Source: Paenibacillus aceris (GTDB taxonomy: Bacteria; Bacillota; Bacilli; Paenibacillales; NBRC-103111). Taken from it: a DNA stretch of 64,000 bases. Positions 8,432-17,209 of this stretch are shown in pieces. The notes under the pieces were generated by a model that was not told the DNA's origin, ran no database searches, and worked only from the letters and a program-made list of their open reading frames with translations. The stretch spans positions 124,001-188,000 of the forward strand of contig NZ_JAGGKV010000002.1 in assembly GCF_017874035.1 (NCBI RefSeq), in the 5' to 3' direction. The position numbers and the translations under genes are program-made. The first letter of the stretch is position 1; each line of letters starts with the position of its first letter.

Positions 8432-9136
8432 TCACGCATCTCTCATTACTCGAGTTAATCTAGCAACCATTATCGATAATGTCACTTTTAACATATAGTA
8501 GACACTTTTGTATGAATAAATGGATGAACTCCCTGACTCACGAGCTCGCATCACAACAGGTACCTCTTTAATTTTCATGCCCAAACGGTGCGCAATAACG
8601 ATGGATTCCGGCTCCGGGTAATCGTTTGGATAATGCTTGGCAAAATAGGAAATTGCACGTTTACCGAAAGCTCTGAATCCAGAAGTTGGGTCCGTAATTT
8701 GCATACCGCTTATCATACGAATTAGATGCTGGATATACAAGATCCCTACCCTTCTCATTTTAGTAGATTGAAAGCCTTCGTAATTGATGAAACGAGATCC
8801 GATTACAATATCGTAGCCATCTTGGGTAATTGGAGTGACGACTTTTTCAATAAAATTCGGATCATGCTGACCGTCCCCATCAATTTGAATCGCGATATCA
8901 TAATTGTGCTGCTCCGCATACTTATATCCGGTCTGGACCGCTCCGCCGATTCCTAGATTACAGGCAAGGTCAATGATTTTGATATTCTTCTGCGTTTTCG
9001 CCAAAAGTAAAGTTTGATCGATAGACCTGTCATTAATGACTAGAATATCAAAGTTACCGGCATTTTTAATGCTATTGATTGTTTTCACAATATTCTGTTC
9101 TTCATTAAAAGCAGGAACAATAATGAGAATCCTCAT
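8432..9136 (-). CDS. GT2 family glycosyltransferase (DPM1-like)
   Basis: A 234-residue cytoplasmic GT-A fold glycosyltransferase. It opens with IIVPAFNEEQN, followed by INDRS, the metal/nucleotide motif DGDGQHDP, and DPTSGFRAFGKRA, all typical of polyprenyl-phosphate sugar synthases. There are no C-terminal membrane spans, so it is the short soluble form. Such genes often travel with DUF2304 genes, and one is present five genes upstream. An AGGAGG ribosome site precedes the ATG. It likely loads a sugar onto a lipid carrier for the polysaccharide pathway; donor and acceptor are unknown. Confidence 0.9.
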   Translation of the reverse strand: MRILIIVPAFNEEQNIVKTINSIKNAGNFDILVINDRSIDQTLLLAKTQKNIKIIDLACNLGIGGAVQTGYKYAEQHNYDIAIQIDGDGQHDPNFIEKVVTPITQDGYDIVIGSRFINYEGFQSTKMRRVGILYIQHLIRMISGMQITDPTSGFRAFGKRAISYFAKHYPNDYPEPESIVIAHRLGMKIKEVPVVMRARESGSSSIYSYKSVYYMLKVTLSIMVARLTRVMRDA

Positions 9137-9157
9137 AACCAGTCAACCTCCTGTCTG

Positions 9158-10066
9158 CTATCCGCTAATCGTTCGGCCGCCTGCGCCTGCAGGTCTGTAA
9201 ACAGCACTTTCATTTAAGCTCCATACGACATCAAACTCTTTTTGCGAATGAAATAAATAGTTTTCAACCGTCGTAAACCGAAACTCTCTCAATAACTTCT
9301 CTAACTTTCGTTCACAACTGCCTATTTGATAGTAATGTATAAAATGATCCCTGAAGGAGAGCTTCTCCAGTTTTGGCTGATGCGGATCAATTTCTCTAGG
9401 ATGCAAATAGAAAATGACAGGCTGACCTGCTTTGTTTAAAACGCGAAACATTCGTCGAATCACCGCGTAAGGGAGAAAACGGAAGTAAAACCCTCCGGAA
9501 AAAGGAACATTCTTGGAACCTAACTGAACGGTTGAAGTTGGAAATTCTAACATGCTTCCCTCACGGAAGTTCATTTGAAATGGCATTCTGGGGGCATCAG
9601 GAATCCCGTAAAGAAATGTTTTCACTGGAAAAATGCTGGCATCATACTCAATACCATTGCGTTTGAGAACGGAGAATACCCATGGCGTCTCGTGCTTTAC
9701 AGACCATGACGGAGCCCGAAATCCCTTTGGTCTTTGGCCAATTGCCTTTTCGATGGTTATTATCGATTTTTGCAAATCTTCCTCAAACTCCTGTTCGCTT
9801 TGATTATAAATCAATTGATGCCCGTAGCCGTGTGAGGCAATCTCGTGCCCTCTTTTATGAATAAGACGGACGAGTTCCGGATACTTCTCGGCGATCATGC
9901 CCAGTGTAAAGAATGTTGCTTTCGCTTGATATCGGTCAAATAAATCGAGCATTTTGTTTGTATTTCCGATTACCCGCTCCTCATAATCCTGACCGGGCTG
10001 AAATAAGTTATCTTCATAATTCGCGTGATACCATTCCTCTAGATCAATAGTTAATACATTTTCCAA
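9158..10066 (-). CDS. Polysaccharide deacetylase, XrtA-associated (DUF3473) type
   Basis: A 302-residue NodB-fold deacetylase. It begins at once with LTIDLEEWYH (metal/base Asp-Glu variant of this subfamily), then HEIASHGYGHQ (two metal His), GFRAPSWS (Arg motif) and FYLHPREIDP. This N-terminal layout without signal peptide is typical of the PEP-CTERM/XrtA exopolysaccharide deacetylases. The TTG at 10066 is chosen because GAGAGGTG lies at correct spacing; the GTG at 10075 overlaps that site. It probably de-N-acetylates hexosamine residues, as PelA does in Pel synthesis, though location (cytoplasmic versus exported) is unclear. Confidence 0.88.
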   Translation of the reverse strand: MENVLTIDLEEWYHANYEDNLFQPGQDYEERVIGNTNKMLDLFDRYQAKATFFTLGMIAEKYPELVRLIHKRGHEIASHGYGHQLIYNQSEQEFEEDLQKSIITIEKAIGQRPKGFRAPSWSVKHETPWVFSVLKRNGIEYDASIFPVKTFLYGIPDAPRMPFQMNFREGSMLEFPTSTVQLGSKNVPFSGGFYFRFLPYAVIRRMFRVLNKAGQPVIFYLHPREIDPHQPKLEKLSFRDHFIHYYQIGSCERKLEKLLREFRFTTVENYLFHSQKEFDVVWSLNESAVYRPAGAGGRTISG

Positions 10067-10078
10067 AGCGATCACCTC

Positions 10079-11257
10079 TCAACGGCGAATTAAAAATTTC
10101 CAAGTTGTTCTAGGATTCAAAGAATATCGAATGGCGGACAAGAAAAATCCAGCCGTTGGCCATGGATCTCTCCTCGATATAATGTCGTCCGGCACTTGTA
10201 AGGTCCAATAAGGCGGATCCATTGCTTTGCGATTAGGATTAGTAAGATAATGCAGCGTATCCCCAGGTAATAGAGCGCGGCCTTGTTGTCCCAAAGTGTA
10301 ATCGTGAACGGGCTCCGATGCGGTCTTGTTCATCCATTGAAAGGTAATCCATGGAAAATCCACCCCACTGCAAATCGCAAGATGCACTGAGCTCCAAAAC
10401 CGCGGATTGATCTCCATGAATTGGGGCTTCCCGTTGCGCGGATCAATCATAAATTCCACATCAGCAACTCCGACCCATGAGAGCTTATCCATGAGTGCTA
10501 GTGAATACGAAATCAATTCAGGGTACTCCACACTTTCGCGAACCGTACTTGGACCTCGATCTGCAGGGAAATTTCTGATCTCTCGCTGCACAAAGGATGC
10601 TTGCATCTGATGGCTATCATCGTAATAAACGCATACATCGTATTTAGGGCCGAGCGGAATATACTCTTGAATCAGAGGGTTGGGATATTCCCTATGAACC
10701 GCTTGATATTGTTCTAAAAGTTCATTCTCATTGTGCACAAAACGGATGCCGCGAGAGCCGGAGCTTTTTCTTGGTTTAATCGCAAGCGGATAATGCATGG
10801 AGCCGGTGAGCCCTAGAAGTTGACTGCCGGTGATTTCCTCTGATGAAAAAAACGGTTCTACTGTTTCTGGGCATGGAACCCCGACTTCCTTAGCCAAACG
10901 CGCGGAAAGCCCTTTATCTACAGCGATTCGGTATCCCTCCGTTGGAGGCAGCGTAAGCTGACAAAGAGGCTCTAGGAGATGTCGATGTTCAATAACCGCT
11001 TCCATGGTGTCATCATCCATCACGAAGAGCATGTCCACACCTTCACGCTTTACAGTATTGACAACCCAATCAATAAATTGCTTCTTCTTCGTTGCGGGGT
11101 CGGGATAAACCATCGATTTATGGCTGAATTTTGAAAACCCGCTTGTATGCCAAGAATGTTTATCTGCAGTTATTACCCGTATTCCTCTAGCACCCAACGA
11201 GCGAGTAACCGCAAGCGCTTTGCTAGTAACGCCGTTAGTACATAGCACCGTACTCAC
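10079..11257 (-). CDS. ATP-grasp carboxylate-amine ligase-like protein
   Basis: A 392-residue ATP-grasp protein. The N-terminal pre-ATP-grasp segment (LCTNGVTSKALAVTRSLG) is followed by the nucleotide-binding lobe (YPLAIKPRKSSGSRGI), IQEYIPLGPKYDV, and the metal site ADVEFMIDP...FMEINPRFW. These enzymes join a carboxylate to an amine or similar nucleophile. The GTG start at 11257 has GGAGG seven bases upstream. In exopolysaccharide loci such ligases sit beside deacetylases and glycosyltransferases, as here. Decoration of the polymer or its precursor with an amino acid is possible but not shown. Confidence 0.85.
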   Translation of the reverse strand: MSTVLCTNGVTSKALAVTRSLGARGIRVITADKHSWHTSGFSKFSHKSMVYPDPATKKKQFIDWVVNTVKREGVDMLFVMDDDTMEAVIEHRHLLEPLCQLTLPPTEGYRIAVDKGLSARLAKEVGVPCPETVEPFFSSEEITGSQLLGLTGSMHYPLAIKPRKSSGSRGIRFVHNENELLEQYQAVHREYPNPLIQEYIPLGPKYDVCVYYDDSHQMQASFVQREIRNFPADRGPSTVRESVEYPELISYSLALMDKLSWVGVADVEFMIDPRNGKPQFMEINPRFWSSVHLAICSGVDFPWITFQWMNKTASEPVHDYTLGQQGRALLPGDTLHYLTNPNRKAMDPPYWTLQVPDDIISRRDPWPTAGFFLSAIRYSLNPRTTWKFLIRR

Positions 11258-11351
11258 CTTACCGCCTCCATCCCGTTCAAATTAAGGCCAGAATCCGATA
11301 ACAAACGGCACAATTCGACATGATCGTTACAAAAAAAATGTTCCATAAGAT

Positions 11352-13202
11352 CTACTTCACCGATGATCTCGTTACAAATTCCGTACGCACAAAGCAGGTT
11401 GCACACGATTTACCATGTGAACTGCATAGATTGCCTTCAACCTCCCAGCAATTAACCCGGCTTCCTTTGTTACTGTTGATATATACAGGGCAATGCTCAC
11501 AAATACTTGAAGGTGTGCAGCACATCTCCCAGCAATTGCCGAGAGAACGCTCGGCGAAATTAGGATCTCTACGCTTTCTCTGGTACCAACGAACCAGTGC
11601 ATCAACAACCTGTTTGTCCAATTGAGTCCCAGATGCGGAGATTAGCATTTGAATGGCTTTCTCAAAAGAAAGCGGGTCTCTTTGCTTTCGCCCGTTAATT
11701 TTGGCCAAGAACGTTTGTACGACTGCTAAAATACGCGCTCCAACCGGAATTTCGTCCCCTCTCAGACCAGCGGGATACCCAGCTCCATCCATTCGCTCAT
11801 GATGGTACATAATAAAAGAAGCGAGTCTTTTATTCCCTGTGGTTACGCTCATGATGGAAGCACCAACTTCAGAATGCAGCTTCATCATCTCAAACTCAGC
11901 TTCCGTATATTTTCCTTCTTTTTGATAAAGATCAGATGATAATCCCAGGACACCTACATTACTTAGATAGGCAGCTAAAGCAATGTCCCGAATTTCATCC
12001 TCGGGAAGTCCCATTTCTTTGGCAATAATAATGGCGTAGCGGCTCATTTGATCTGAATATCCAACTGTGTACGGATTTAAGTTATCCATCATACGAGCCA
12101 ATTTTTTGAGAATACGGATATAAACCTTCGACAAATGTTGAATTGGGGCCTGCGAATTTATAATATCCAATAGGTCATTAGCAATCATGGCAAATGGGTC
12201 TGTTTCTAGTACGGTATTTTTTTGAAACAGGTACACTAGCATCCCTCGATGACCGACTTGAGCTGCCGCAATCGTCTGGGTGCCCTGAGCGGCTAGCACA
12301 GATGGGATTTCATTGAACGCTGCTTCGCCTTCTCGAATAACTACGCTCTCTTTGCCTTCGATTTGTGAGCAAATAAATCTGAGAAATGCATCATTTTGTC
12401 CCAACTCCCTTTGGATTTCCGCCTCTACACCAATCGAAGTGGAAATTTGCCATGAGGCAGACAATTTTTCAAAGAAAAGAGCACCAAAAGCTCCTACTGA
12501 TTTGAGACTAGCCATTAACATTAAATTCAAAGTGACTTTAGGATCAATAGCTGCATCGCTTATGTTTTGAAGTGCTTTACCAGATGCTACGACAACGTCA
12601 ACTTGATTGCGCATACGTTCCGAAAGAATTAATTCCGGTAGGACATATTGGATTTGAGTCGCGAACTCGTCAAGCTTCATTTTCGTGTTTCGGCTGACTT
12701 TTTTGACCGGACCAATACGAACAGCCCCAATTCCTCCTAGCGGCATGAACAAAAGAGGAACCTCTCCCTCGTCGACCATTTCTGACTTACTTGGAATAGA
12801 AGTCATATTGATTGAAATTGGCGGCATGTAATCTTCCTTTTTGTAAGCAGCTAATCCACTATAAGAAGGCCTGACCTTCCCAAAATCAGTCTCGCTATGT
12901 CTAACACCTTTTAAGATATACTGCTTGTTCTTTGTATCGTATATATAGAACGCATAGACTGGAGCCTCAATTACTGTTCCTATCCGCTCCAGCAAATAGT
13001 TGATGTTTGACTCAATTCCTTTTGCGGCTCTGACATTTTCCAGGAGAAGATTAGCTCGATCCATCCTCTCCCTCACTAGGGTCATTCGACGGATCTGCCA
13101 AATACAAACTAGCAGTGTTACAAGAAACAAAAATCCAAGTGCAACTACTCCATACATGGCGTATTGTTCTATAAATTCATAGATGTCAGGCAAATTACTC
13201 AT
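11352..13202 (-). CDS. Membrane-anchored GAF-like/degenerate HD-GYP protein with Cys-rich tail
   Basis: A 616-residue protein with one membrane span (about 17-36), two GAF-like sensory regions (about 50-190 and 205-350), an HD-GYP domain (about 370-530) and a Cys-rich tail. HHERMDGAGYP is intact at 467-476, but other catalytic positions are replaced: the first metal His by Tyr382, the HD dyad by Ser414-Asn415, and a late Asp by Gln496. It is probably not an active c-di-GMP phosphodiesterase. The tail (about 556-604) repeats NCWE and holds many cysteines, like two-CW domains. The ATG at 13202 overlaps the previous stop (TGATG) with an AGGAGGGG site. It may be a c-di-GMP receptor for the export machinery. 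Confidence 0.85.
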   Translation of the reverse strand: MSNLPDIYEFIEQYAMYGVVALGFLFLVTLLVCIWQIRRMTLVRERMDRANLLLENVRAAKGIESNINYLLERIGTVIEAPVYAFYIYDTKNKQYILKGVRHSETDFGKVRPSYSGLAAYKKEDYMPPISINMTSIPSKSEMVDEGEVPLLFMPLGGIGAVRIGPVKKVSRNTKMKLDEFATQIQYVLPELILSERMRNQVDVVVASGKALQNISDAAIDPKVTLNLMLMASLKSVGAFGALFFEKLSASWQISTSIGVEAEIQRELGQNDAFLRFICSQIEGKESVVIREGEAAFNEIPSVLAAQGTQTIAAAQVGHRGMLVYLFQKNTVLETDPFAMIANDLLDIINSQAPIQHLSKVYIRILKKLARMMDNLNPYTVGYSDQMSRYAIIIAKEMGLPEDEIRDIALAAYLSNVGVLGLSSDLYQKEGKYTEAEFEMMKLHSEVGASIMSVTTGNKRLASFIMYHHERMDGAGYPAGLRGDEIPVGARILAVVQTFLAKINGRKQRDPLSFEKAIQMLISASGTQLDKQVVDALVRWYQRKRRDPNFAERSLGNCWEMCCTPSSICEHCPVYINSNKGSRVNCWEVEGNLCSSHGKSCATCFVRTEFVTRSSVK

Positions 13203-13555
13203 CACTGCCCCTCCTGTTCACCATCAACTTTTTGCAGAGCCACATGCTGAGCTAGTTGCTTTACTTTTTCATTTAATACCGAGATTTGAATCGATTGATG
13301 AAGCACAATTACCAACAGGATGAGCGCAGAAAATAAGAAAAGCAGCGCTGGCGGGTAATCCACTCCAATTTTTCTCGCGGTCCAGTTAAGCAGTGACGGA
13401 AAAGCGGAAATGATTAATATGCTGAGTGCTCCGGCTAACCAAAGTAATGTATTTCTCTCATTGATTTTTTTCTTAGCCAATAAATACATGACGATGCCGG
13501 CAAAACTTCCGCCAACAATCAAGTAAATAATTCTTAATACATTAATGCTGCCCAT
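13202..13555 (-). CDS. DUF2304 family small membrane protein
   Basis: A 117-residue protein with three predicted hydrophobic spans (about 6-24, 36-54, 68-86) and a charged amphipathic C-terminal helix (EKVKQLAQHVALQ). KKINERNTLLWL and FPSLLNWTARKIGVDYPPAL match the DUF2304 pattern, a family of unknown function usually paired with GT2 glycosyltransferases. The upstream MurJ-like gene stops one base before it and its own stop overlaps the next start, so it is translated as part of a tight block. A membrane adaptor role for the GT2 enzyme downstream is a reasonable inference. Confidence 0.85.
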   Translation of the reverse strand: MGSINVLRIIYLIVGGSFAGIVMYLLAKKKINERNTLLWLAGALSILIISAFPSLLNWTARKIGVDYPPALLFLFSALILLVIVLHQSIQISVLNEKVKQLAQHVALQKVDGEQEGQ

Positions 13556-13556
13556 A

Positions 13557-15167
13557 CTAACGCCCCTTCCAGCCGGAATTCCTGATCAGTTTAATTTTCC
13601 GCAAAGTGGCATAATAGATCACTAAGCAAGCTAAAGATCCCGATGCCAAGATAATGATGCCTATCCCTTTACCGTTGTTCCCGTCAAAATAATTCCATGA
13701 CAGGAATAACAGAAATAGCAATAGGCTTGGGAGTGCATTTGCCATCAGCATTTTTCCAAATATCCTTATTGCTGACTGGATTGAAAGCTGCAGCTCTTTT
13801 GAAATAAGCATTGTGAGCAATACTGCGCTTACCGTTGCTCCAATAGCAGCGCCATAACCAAGACTAGCCGCACCCAACGTATCTTTAAGCAAATAATCTG
13901 CTGCAATGTTTACGCCCGAAGCGAAAATTGAAACTGCCAGCGGTAAAAGCATTTTCCCGGCAGCAAGAAAATACCGCACGCAAACAGCTGAAATCGATAA
14001 ACCAATGATCGATAGCGAGTAGCCTTTTAAAATCTCCGCAGTAATGTACACAGAATGCTCATTAAATGCCCCGCGTTGAAATAAGATCGAAATAATCGGA
14101 ACCCTTAAGAAAAAAAGAAATAACGTTGTGGGCAGAGTAACTAACAGGATGTCCTTAAACGCGTTTGCAATTGTCGACTTTAATTTGACGGTCTGGTTCA
14201 GGAATACATCCTGAGACATCGACGGGAGAACAACCGAGTAGATTGCAGCCACAAAAACCCATACAGGAAGCTGAGAAAGACGAAATGCATAGTTCAATCC
14301 GGCAACGATACCTGATCCCATACCTGCAGCTAAATTCCTTTCTACGAAATAGCCAATCTGGCTGCTGGCTAAAATCAATAGATAAGGTACGAAAATCTTC
14401 CACAACTGGCCTTGGGCTTGCCGGTCCCTTGAAATGTGCTCAATCGCAGCATGATCAATCATTCGACTATCACCCATTGCTCGCAATGGCTTCTTTCGCC
14501 ATATGACAAACCAGATAAATGCTGTCATGGCAATGGCTCCGAGTAAAAGGCTCCAAGCTACTAGATAAACCATCTGAACTTGATCTAGATGCATGACCAT
14601 AGAGTAAATTAACACCAAAATAATCAACAAGTGTGATAGTAAAGGCGCACCTGCAGGGACTGAAAATATACCCGTGGTTTGAAGAAGAGCGCTACCGACT
14701 GCGAATACCGGGAATATAACAATTGTCGATAGCAGAATTTGAATTAACGAAGCGGTGAGCCGTCCTAGAGTGGATGTACTAGAACCAGCCAGTAGGGCAG
14801 TTGCTTCATTGTTGTATAACCAGAGAACTAACCAAACCGCTAAAGCCAAGAGGCAAAAAAAGATTGTCGTAGTTCGTACTAGATTTACGAAATGAGCTTT
14901 ACTTCCAGAAGCGAACGCTTTGGCGAAAACCGGGACACAAGAAACTCCAATTGCAGAAGCTATGAGATTGTTACCTATTGTATCTGGGAGGAAGTAAGCA
15001 AGCGTGAGACTATCCGCTGCGAGGGAAGTGCCAAAATTAGTCGCTGTCAAAACATCTTTAAGAAAGGCTAAGACCGCTACAGTGCCGTTCAAAATAGCAA
15101 CGACACCAACCGTTCCGAATAAAAAGCCTTTGGCCTCCAATAGCCACCCCTCTGACTTTGACTTCAT
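13557..15167 (-). CDS. MurJ-like MOP-family flippase
   Basis: A 536-residue polytopic membrane protein with about 14 hydrophobic segments, starting with a long-helix pattern and ATNFGTSLAADSLTLAYFLPD, then GVSCVPVFAKA and FFLRVPIISILFQRGAFNEHSV. These are hallmarks of MurJ/MviN lipid II flippases. In an exopolysaccharide locus it more likely moves a lipid-linked oligosaccharide. The ATG at 15167 with GGGGGGAG ten bases upstream is preferred over a TTG two codons earlier. The locus also encodes a PelG-like protein of the same superfamily, so two flippases/exporters are present. Confidence 0.88.
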   Translation of the reverse strand: MKSKSEGWLLEAKGFLFGTVGVVAILNGTVAVLAFLKDVLTATNFGTSLAADSLTLAYFLPDTIGNNLIASAIGVSCVPVFAKAFASGSKAHFVNLVRTTTIFFCLLALAVWLVLWLYNNEATALLAGSSTSTLGRLTASLIQILLSTIVIFPVFAVGSALLQTTGIFSVPAGAPLLSHLLIILVLIYSMVMHLDQVQMVYLVAWSLLLGAIAMTAFIWFVIWRKKPLRAMGDSRMIDHAAIEHISRDRQAQGQLWKIFVPYLLILASSQIGYFVERNLAAGMGSGIVAGLNYAFRLSQLPVWVFVAAIYSVVLPSMSQDVFLNQTVKLKSTIANAFKDILLVTLPTTLFLFFLRVPIISILFQRGAFNEHSVYITAEILKGYSLSIIGLSISAVCVRYFLAAGKMLLPLAVSIFASGVNIAADYLLKDTLGAASLGYGAAIGATVSAVLLTMLISKELQLSIQSAIRIFGKMLMANALPSLLLFLLFLSWNYFDGNNGKGIGIIILASGSLACLVIYYATLRKIKLIRNSGWKGR

Positions 15168-15192
15168 TAGCAACGTACTCCCCCCATCCTTA

Positions 15193-17184
15193 CTAGCTCC
15201 AGATTTTATCTATGATATCTTTTCTTTCATCATCTCGATGTAAATGGTAAACGATAAAATTTTCGTTCTCGAAATAGATAGAGAATGAATTATCGTTTGC
15301 GTGAGCTTCCTTGTAGGCCTGTATCCATTCTTTCAATCGCGGATATTGCTCTTCATAATCATCGTAATTCTGTTTCTCGCTTGAAGTATCATTAGTATCT
15401 TGTTTATATATATTTTTTTCGTAATAAATGAAAATATCAGAAGCGACCAGATCGTGTTTGGTTTCTCCATAACGCGTAAGAGGCGCTTTCTGCGGATCAT
15501 ATACGCCGAGTAAATGCGGGTCATTTTTATCCAAATACATATGATTTCCTGAACCAAGCACTAGCGCGTACTCCTGAACCCTTGGTGAAATTATCAAATA
15601 TTGCTTAAACTCACTTGAAATATTCAAGTACTGCTCGACTGCCTCATCGGCCTCCATTTTGTAAGGGATAATCGGTTTGACCGGTACGTAAACTAAGGAA
15701 ACTATTACAGCCGCTATACTTAACACAAGCTCAATCTTATTTTTAAATTTCACTTTATACAAAACTATAAAAATCGTGTGCCAACTCATGCCGATGATGA
15801 AAGGGATGCAAAGCACCCAAACATCGTACGATCTTGCGGCAACTACTTCCAATCGCGTAACAGGTCCGCCATAATAATAAATAAGAAACGTTAATAAAGT
15901 GAACAGGCTGCTAAACAGATAGGGTAATTTTGATAAGCGCTCTCCTCTCATGAAAATCCCATGTAGTAAGACGATAGCTGCCGAATAAAGAGCCAATTTT
16001 TCCACCGTATCCAAATTCGGACTCAAAACCTCTGGCAACCTGTTTACCAAGTACGTACCTGTAGTCGAGTGAACTTCTATTTTGAATAGTTTTGACATTA
16101 GGTAAGGAATGATTGCCATCACCGCAGCACCTAAACCTGCTAATGAAACATATAAAGCTCTTGTGTACTGTTTGCGCCAATTTAAGATCAAGTAAAGAAC
16201 GAGCATGATACCCATACCCAAGCCGAGCCATGCAAATCCAACCAAGTGAACGAATCCAACTGTCGATGTGCCGGCCAAAGCTGTCCAAAGCGCGTATTTT
16301 TTTCCAGTACGTAAATATACCGAGTAAAAATAGAGAGCAGGTAAAACAAAAACAAACGCGAACTCCTGTGAGTTCGTAGCTGCCTGACGAACGTATATGG
16401 AATAAGAAAAAAATGGACCGAGCAATCCGTATATGATGAAAGCAGCCATTCCTGAATAAGTGTTACCAGTAAATCTCGATACGACGAAATAAAAACCTAC
16501 TTGTATGAGCACTATATTCAAAGGACCCATATATTTTAGTATATATATCGCATTAATATCGGCATATTTGAAAACCGAGTCCAAAATGATGTAAAATCCT
16601 GCCGGGTAAAATCCATCCGGAAACAATATACGGGCATCGATAAATTTCATAAACTTCAAAGTCACATTTCCATCTGACATACCCGGAGCTGGACTTGTAA
16701 AAGCGTCATAAAATCGGATATACCCAGAAATGCCAAGAACAACTAGAAAGAGCACAAGAGTCAATACTCGAAGAATTGAGATATTTTTAAACATTTTAAT
16801 AAATATCTCTTTGCGTTGCCGCCCCCAATTCGCTCCGATTTGTCTAAGAGAAAATAATCCTTCGAAGTAATCATAAATTCTAGTACTCCATGTATTGGCT
16901 GCTTGTTCTTGTTCATCCTTAGACTTTTCAGTTAAAAACTTGTTTATAACGAGCAATATCATAATCGTAGTAATCGACAAAAATTCAAACAGTTTTGTCG
17001 CCACAAGCAGATACCCCATCACGATAAACAATTGTATCGCCCTTAGAAAATTACTCGTAAAATTCTCCAACTTATCTGTACTATGCGTCTTAAAGAGAAA
17101 CTTAGGATATATGACAAAAAGCAATAGATAAGCGAAGAAAAAATGAATCAAATGAAAAATTTGATTCCAAGGTTGCGCATACAT
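15193..17184 (-). CDS. Large multi-span membrane protein, GT-C-like glycosyltransferase/polymerase candidate
   Basis: A 663-residue protein with roughly a dozen membrane spans, then a C-terminal soluble region of about 140 residues. SDGNVTLKFMKFIDARILFPDGFYP forms an acidic first outer loop (shown here only in part by DARILFPDG), and the tail ends in FENENFIVYHLHRD, both recalling GT-C enzymes that use polyprenyl-linked donors. I cannot assign a family name. ATG at 17184 has AAGGAG eight bases upstream. Position directly after the PelG-like gene and before the MurJ-like gene suggests a role in polymer assembly or transport at the membrane. Confidence 0.8.
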   Translation of the reverse strand: MYAQPWNQIFHLIHFFFAYLLLFVIYPKFLFKTHSTDKLENFTSNFLRAIQLFIVMGYLLVATKLFEFLSITTIMILLVINKFLTEKSKDEQEQAANTWSTRIYDYFEGLFSLRQIGANWGRQRKEIFIKMFKNISILRVLTLVLFLVVLGISGYIRFYDAFTSPAPGMSDGNVTLKFMKFIDARILFPDGFYPAGFYIILDSVFKYADINAIYILKYMGPLNIVLIQVGFYFVVSRFTGNTYSGMAAFIIYGLLGPFFSYSIYVRQAATNSQEFAFVFVLPALYFYSVYLRTGKKYALWTALAGTSTVGFVHLVGFAWLGLGMGIMLVLYLILNWRKQYTRALYVSLAGLGAAVMAIIPYLMSKLFKIEVHSTTGTYLVNRLPEVLSPNLDTVEKLALYSAAIVLLHGIFMRGERLSKLPYLFSSLFTLLTFLIYYYGGPVTRLEVVAARSYDVWVLCIPFIIGMSWHTIFIVLYKVKFKNKIELVLSIAAVIVSLVYVPVKPIIPYKMEADEAVEQYLNISSEFKQYLIISPRVQEYALVLGSGNHMYLDKNDPHLLGVYDPQKAPLTRYGETKHDLVASDIFIYYEKNIYKQDTNDTSSEKQNYDDYEEQYPRLKEWIQAYKEAHANDNSFSIYFENENFIVYHLHRDDERKDIIDKIWS

Positions 17185-17209
17185 GCCAGCATCTCCTTAC
17201 AAGCTACTT

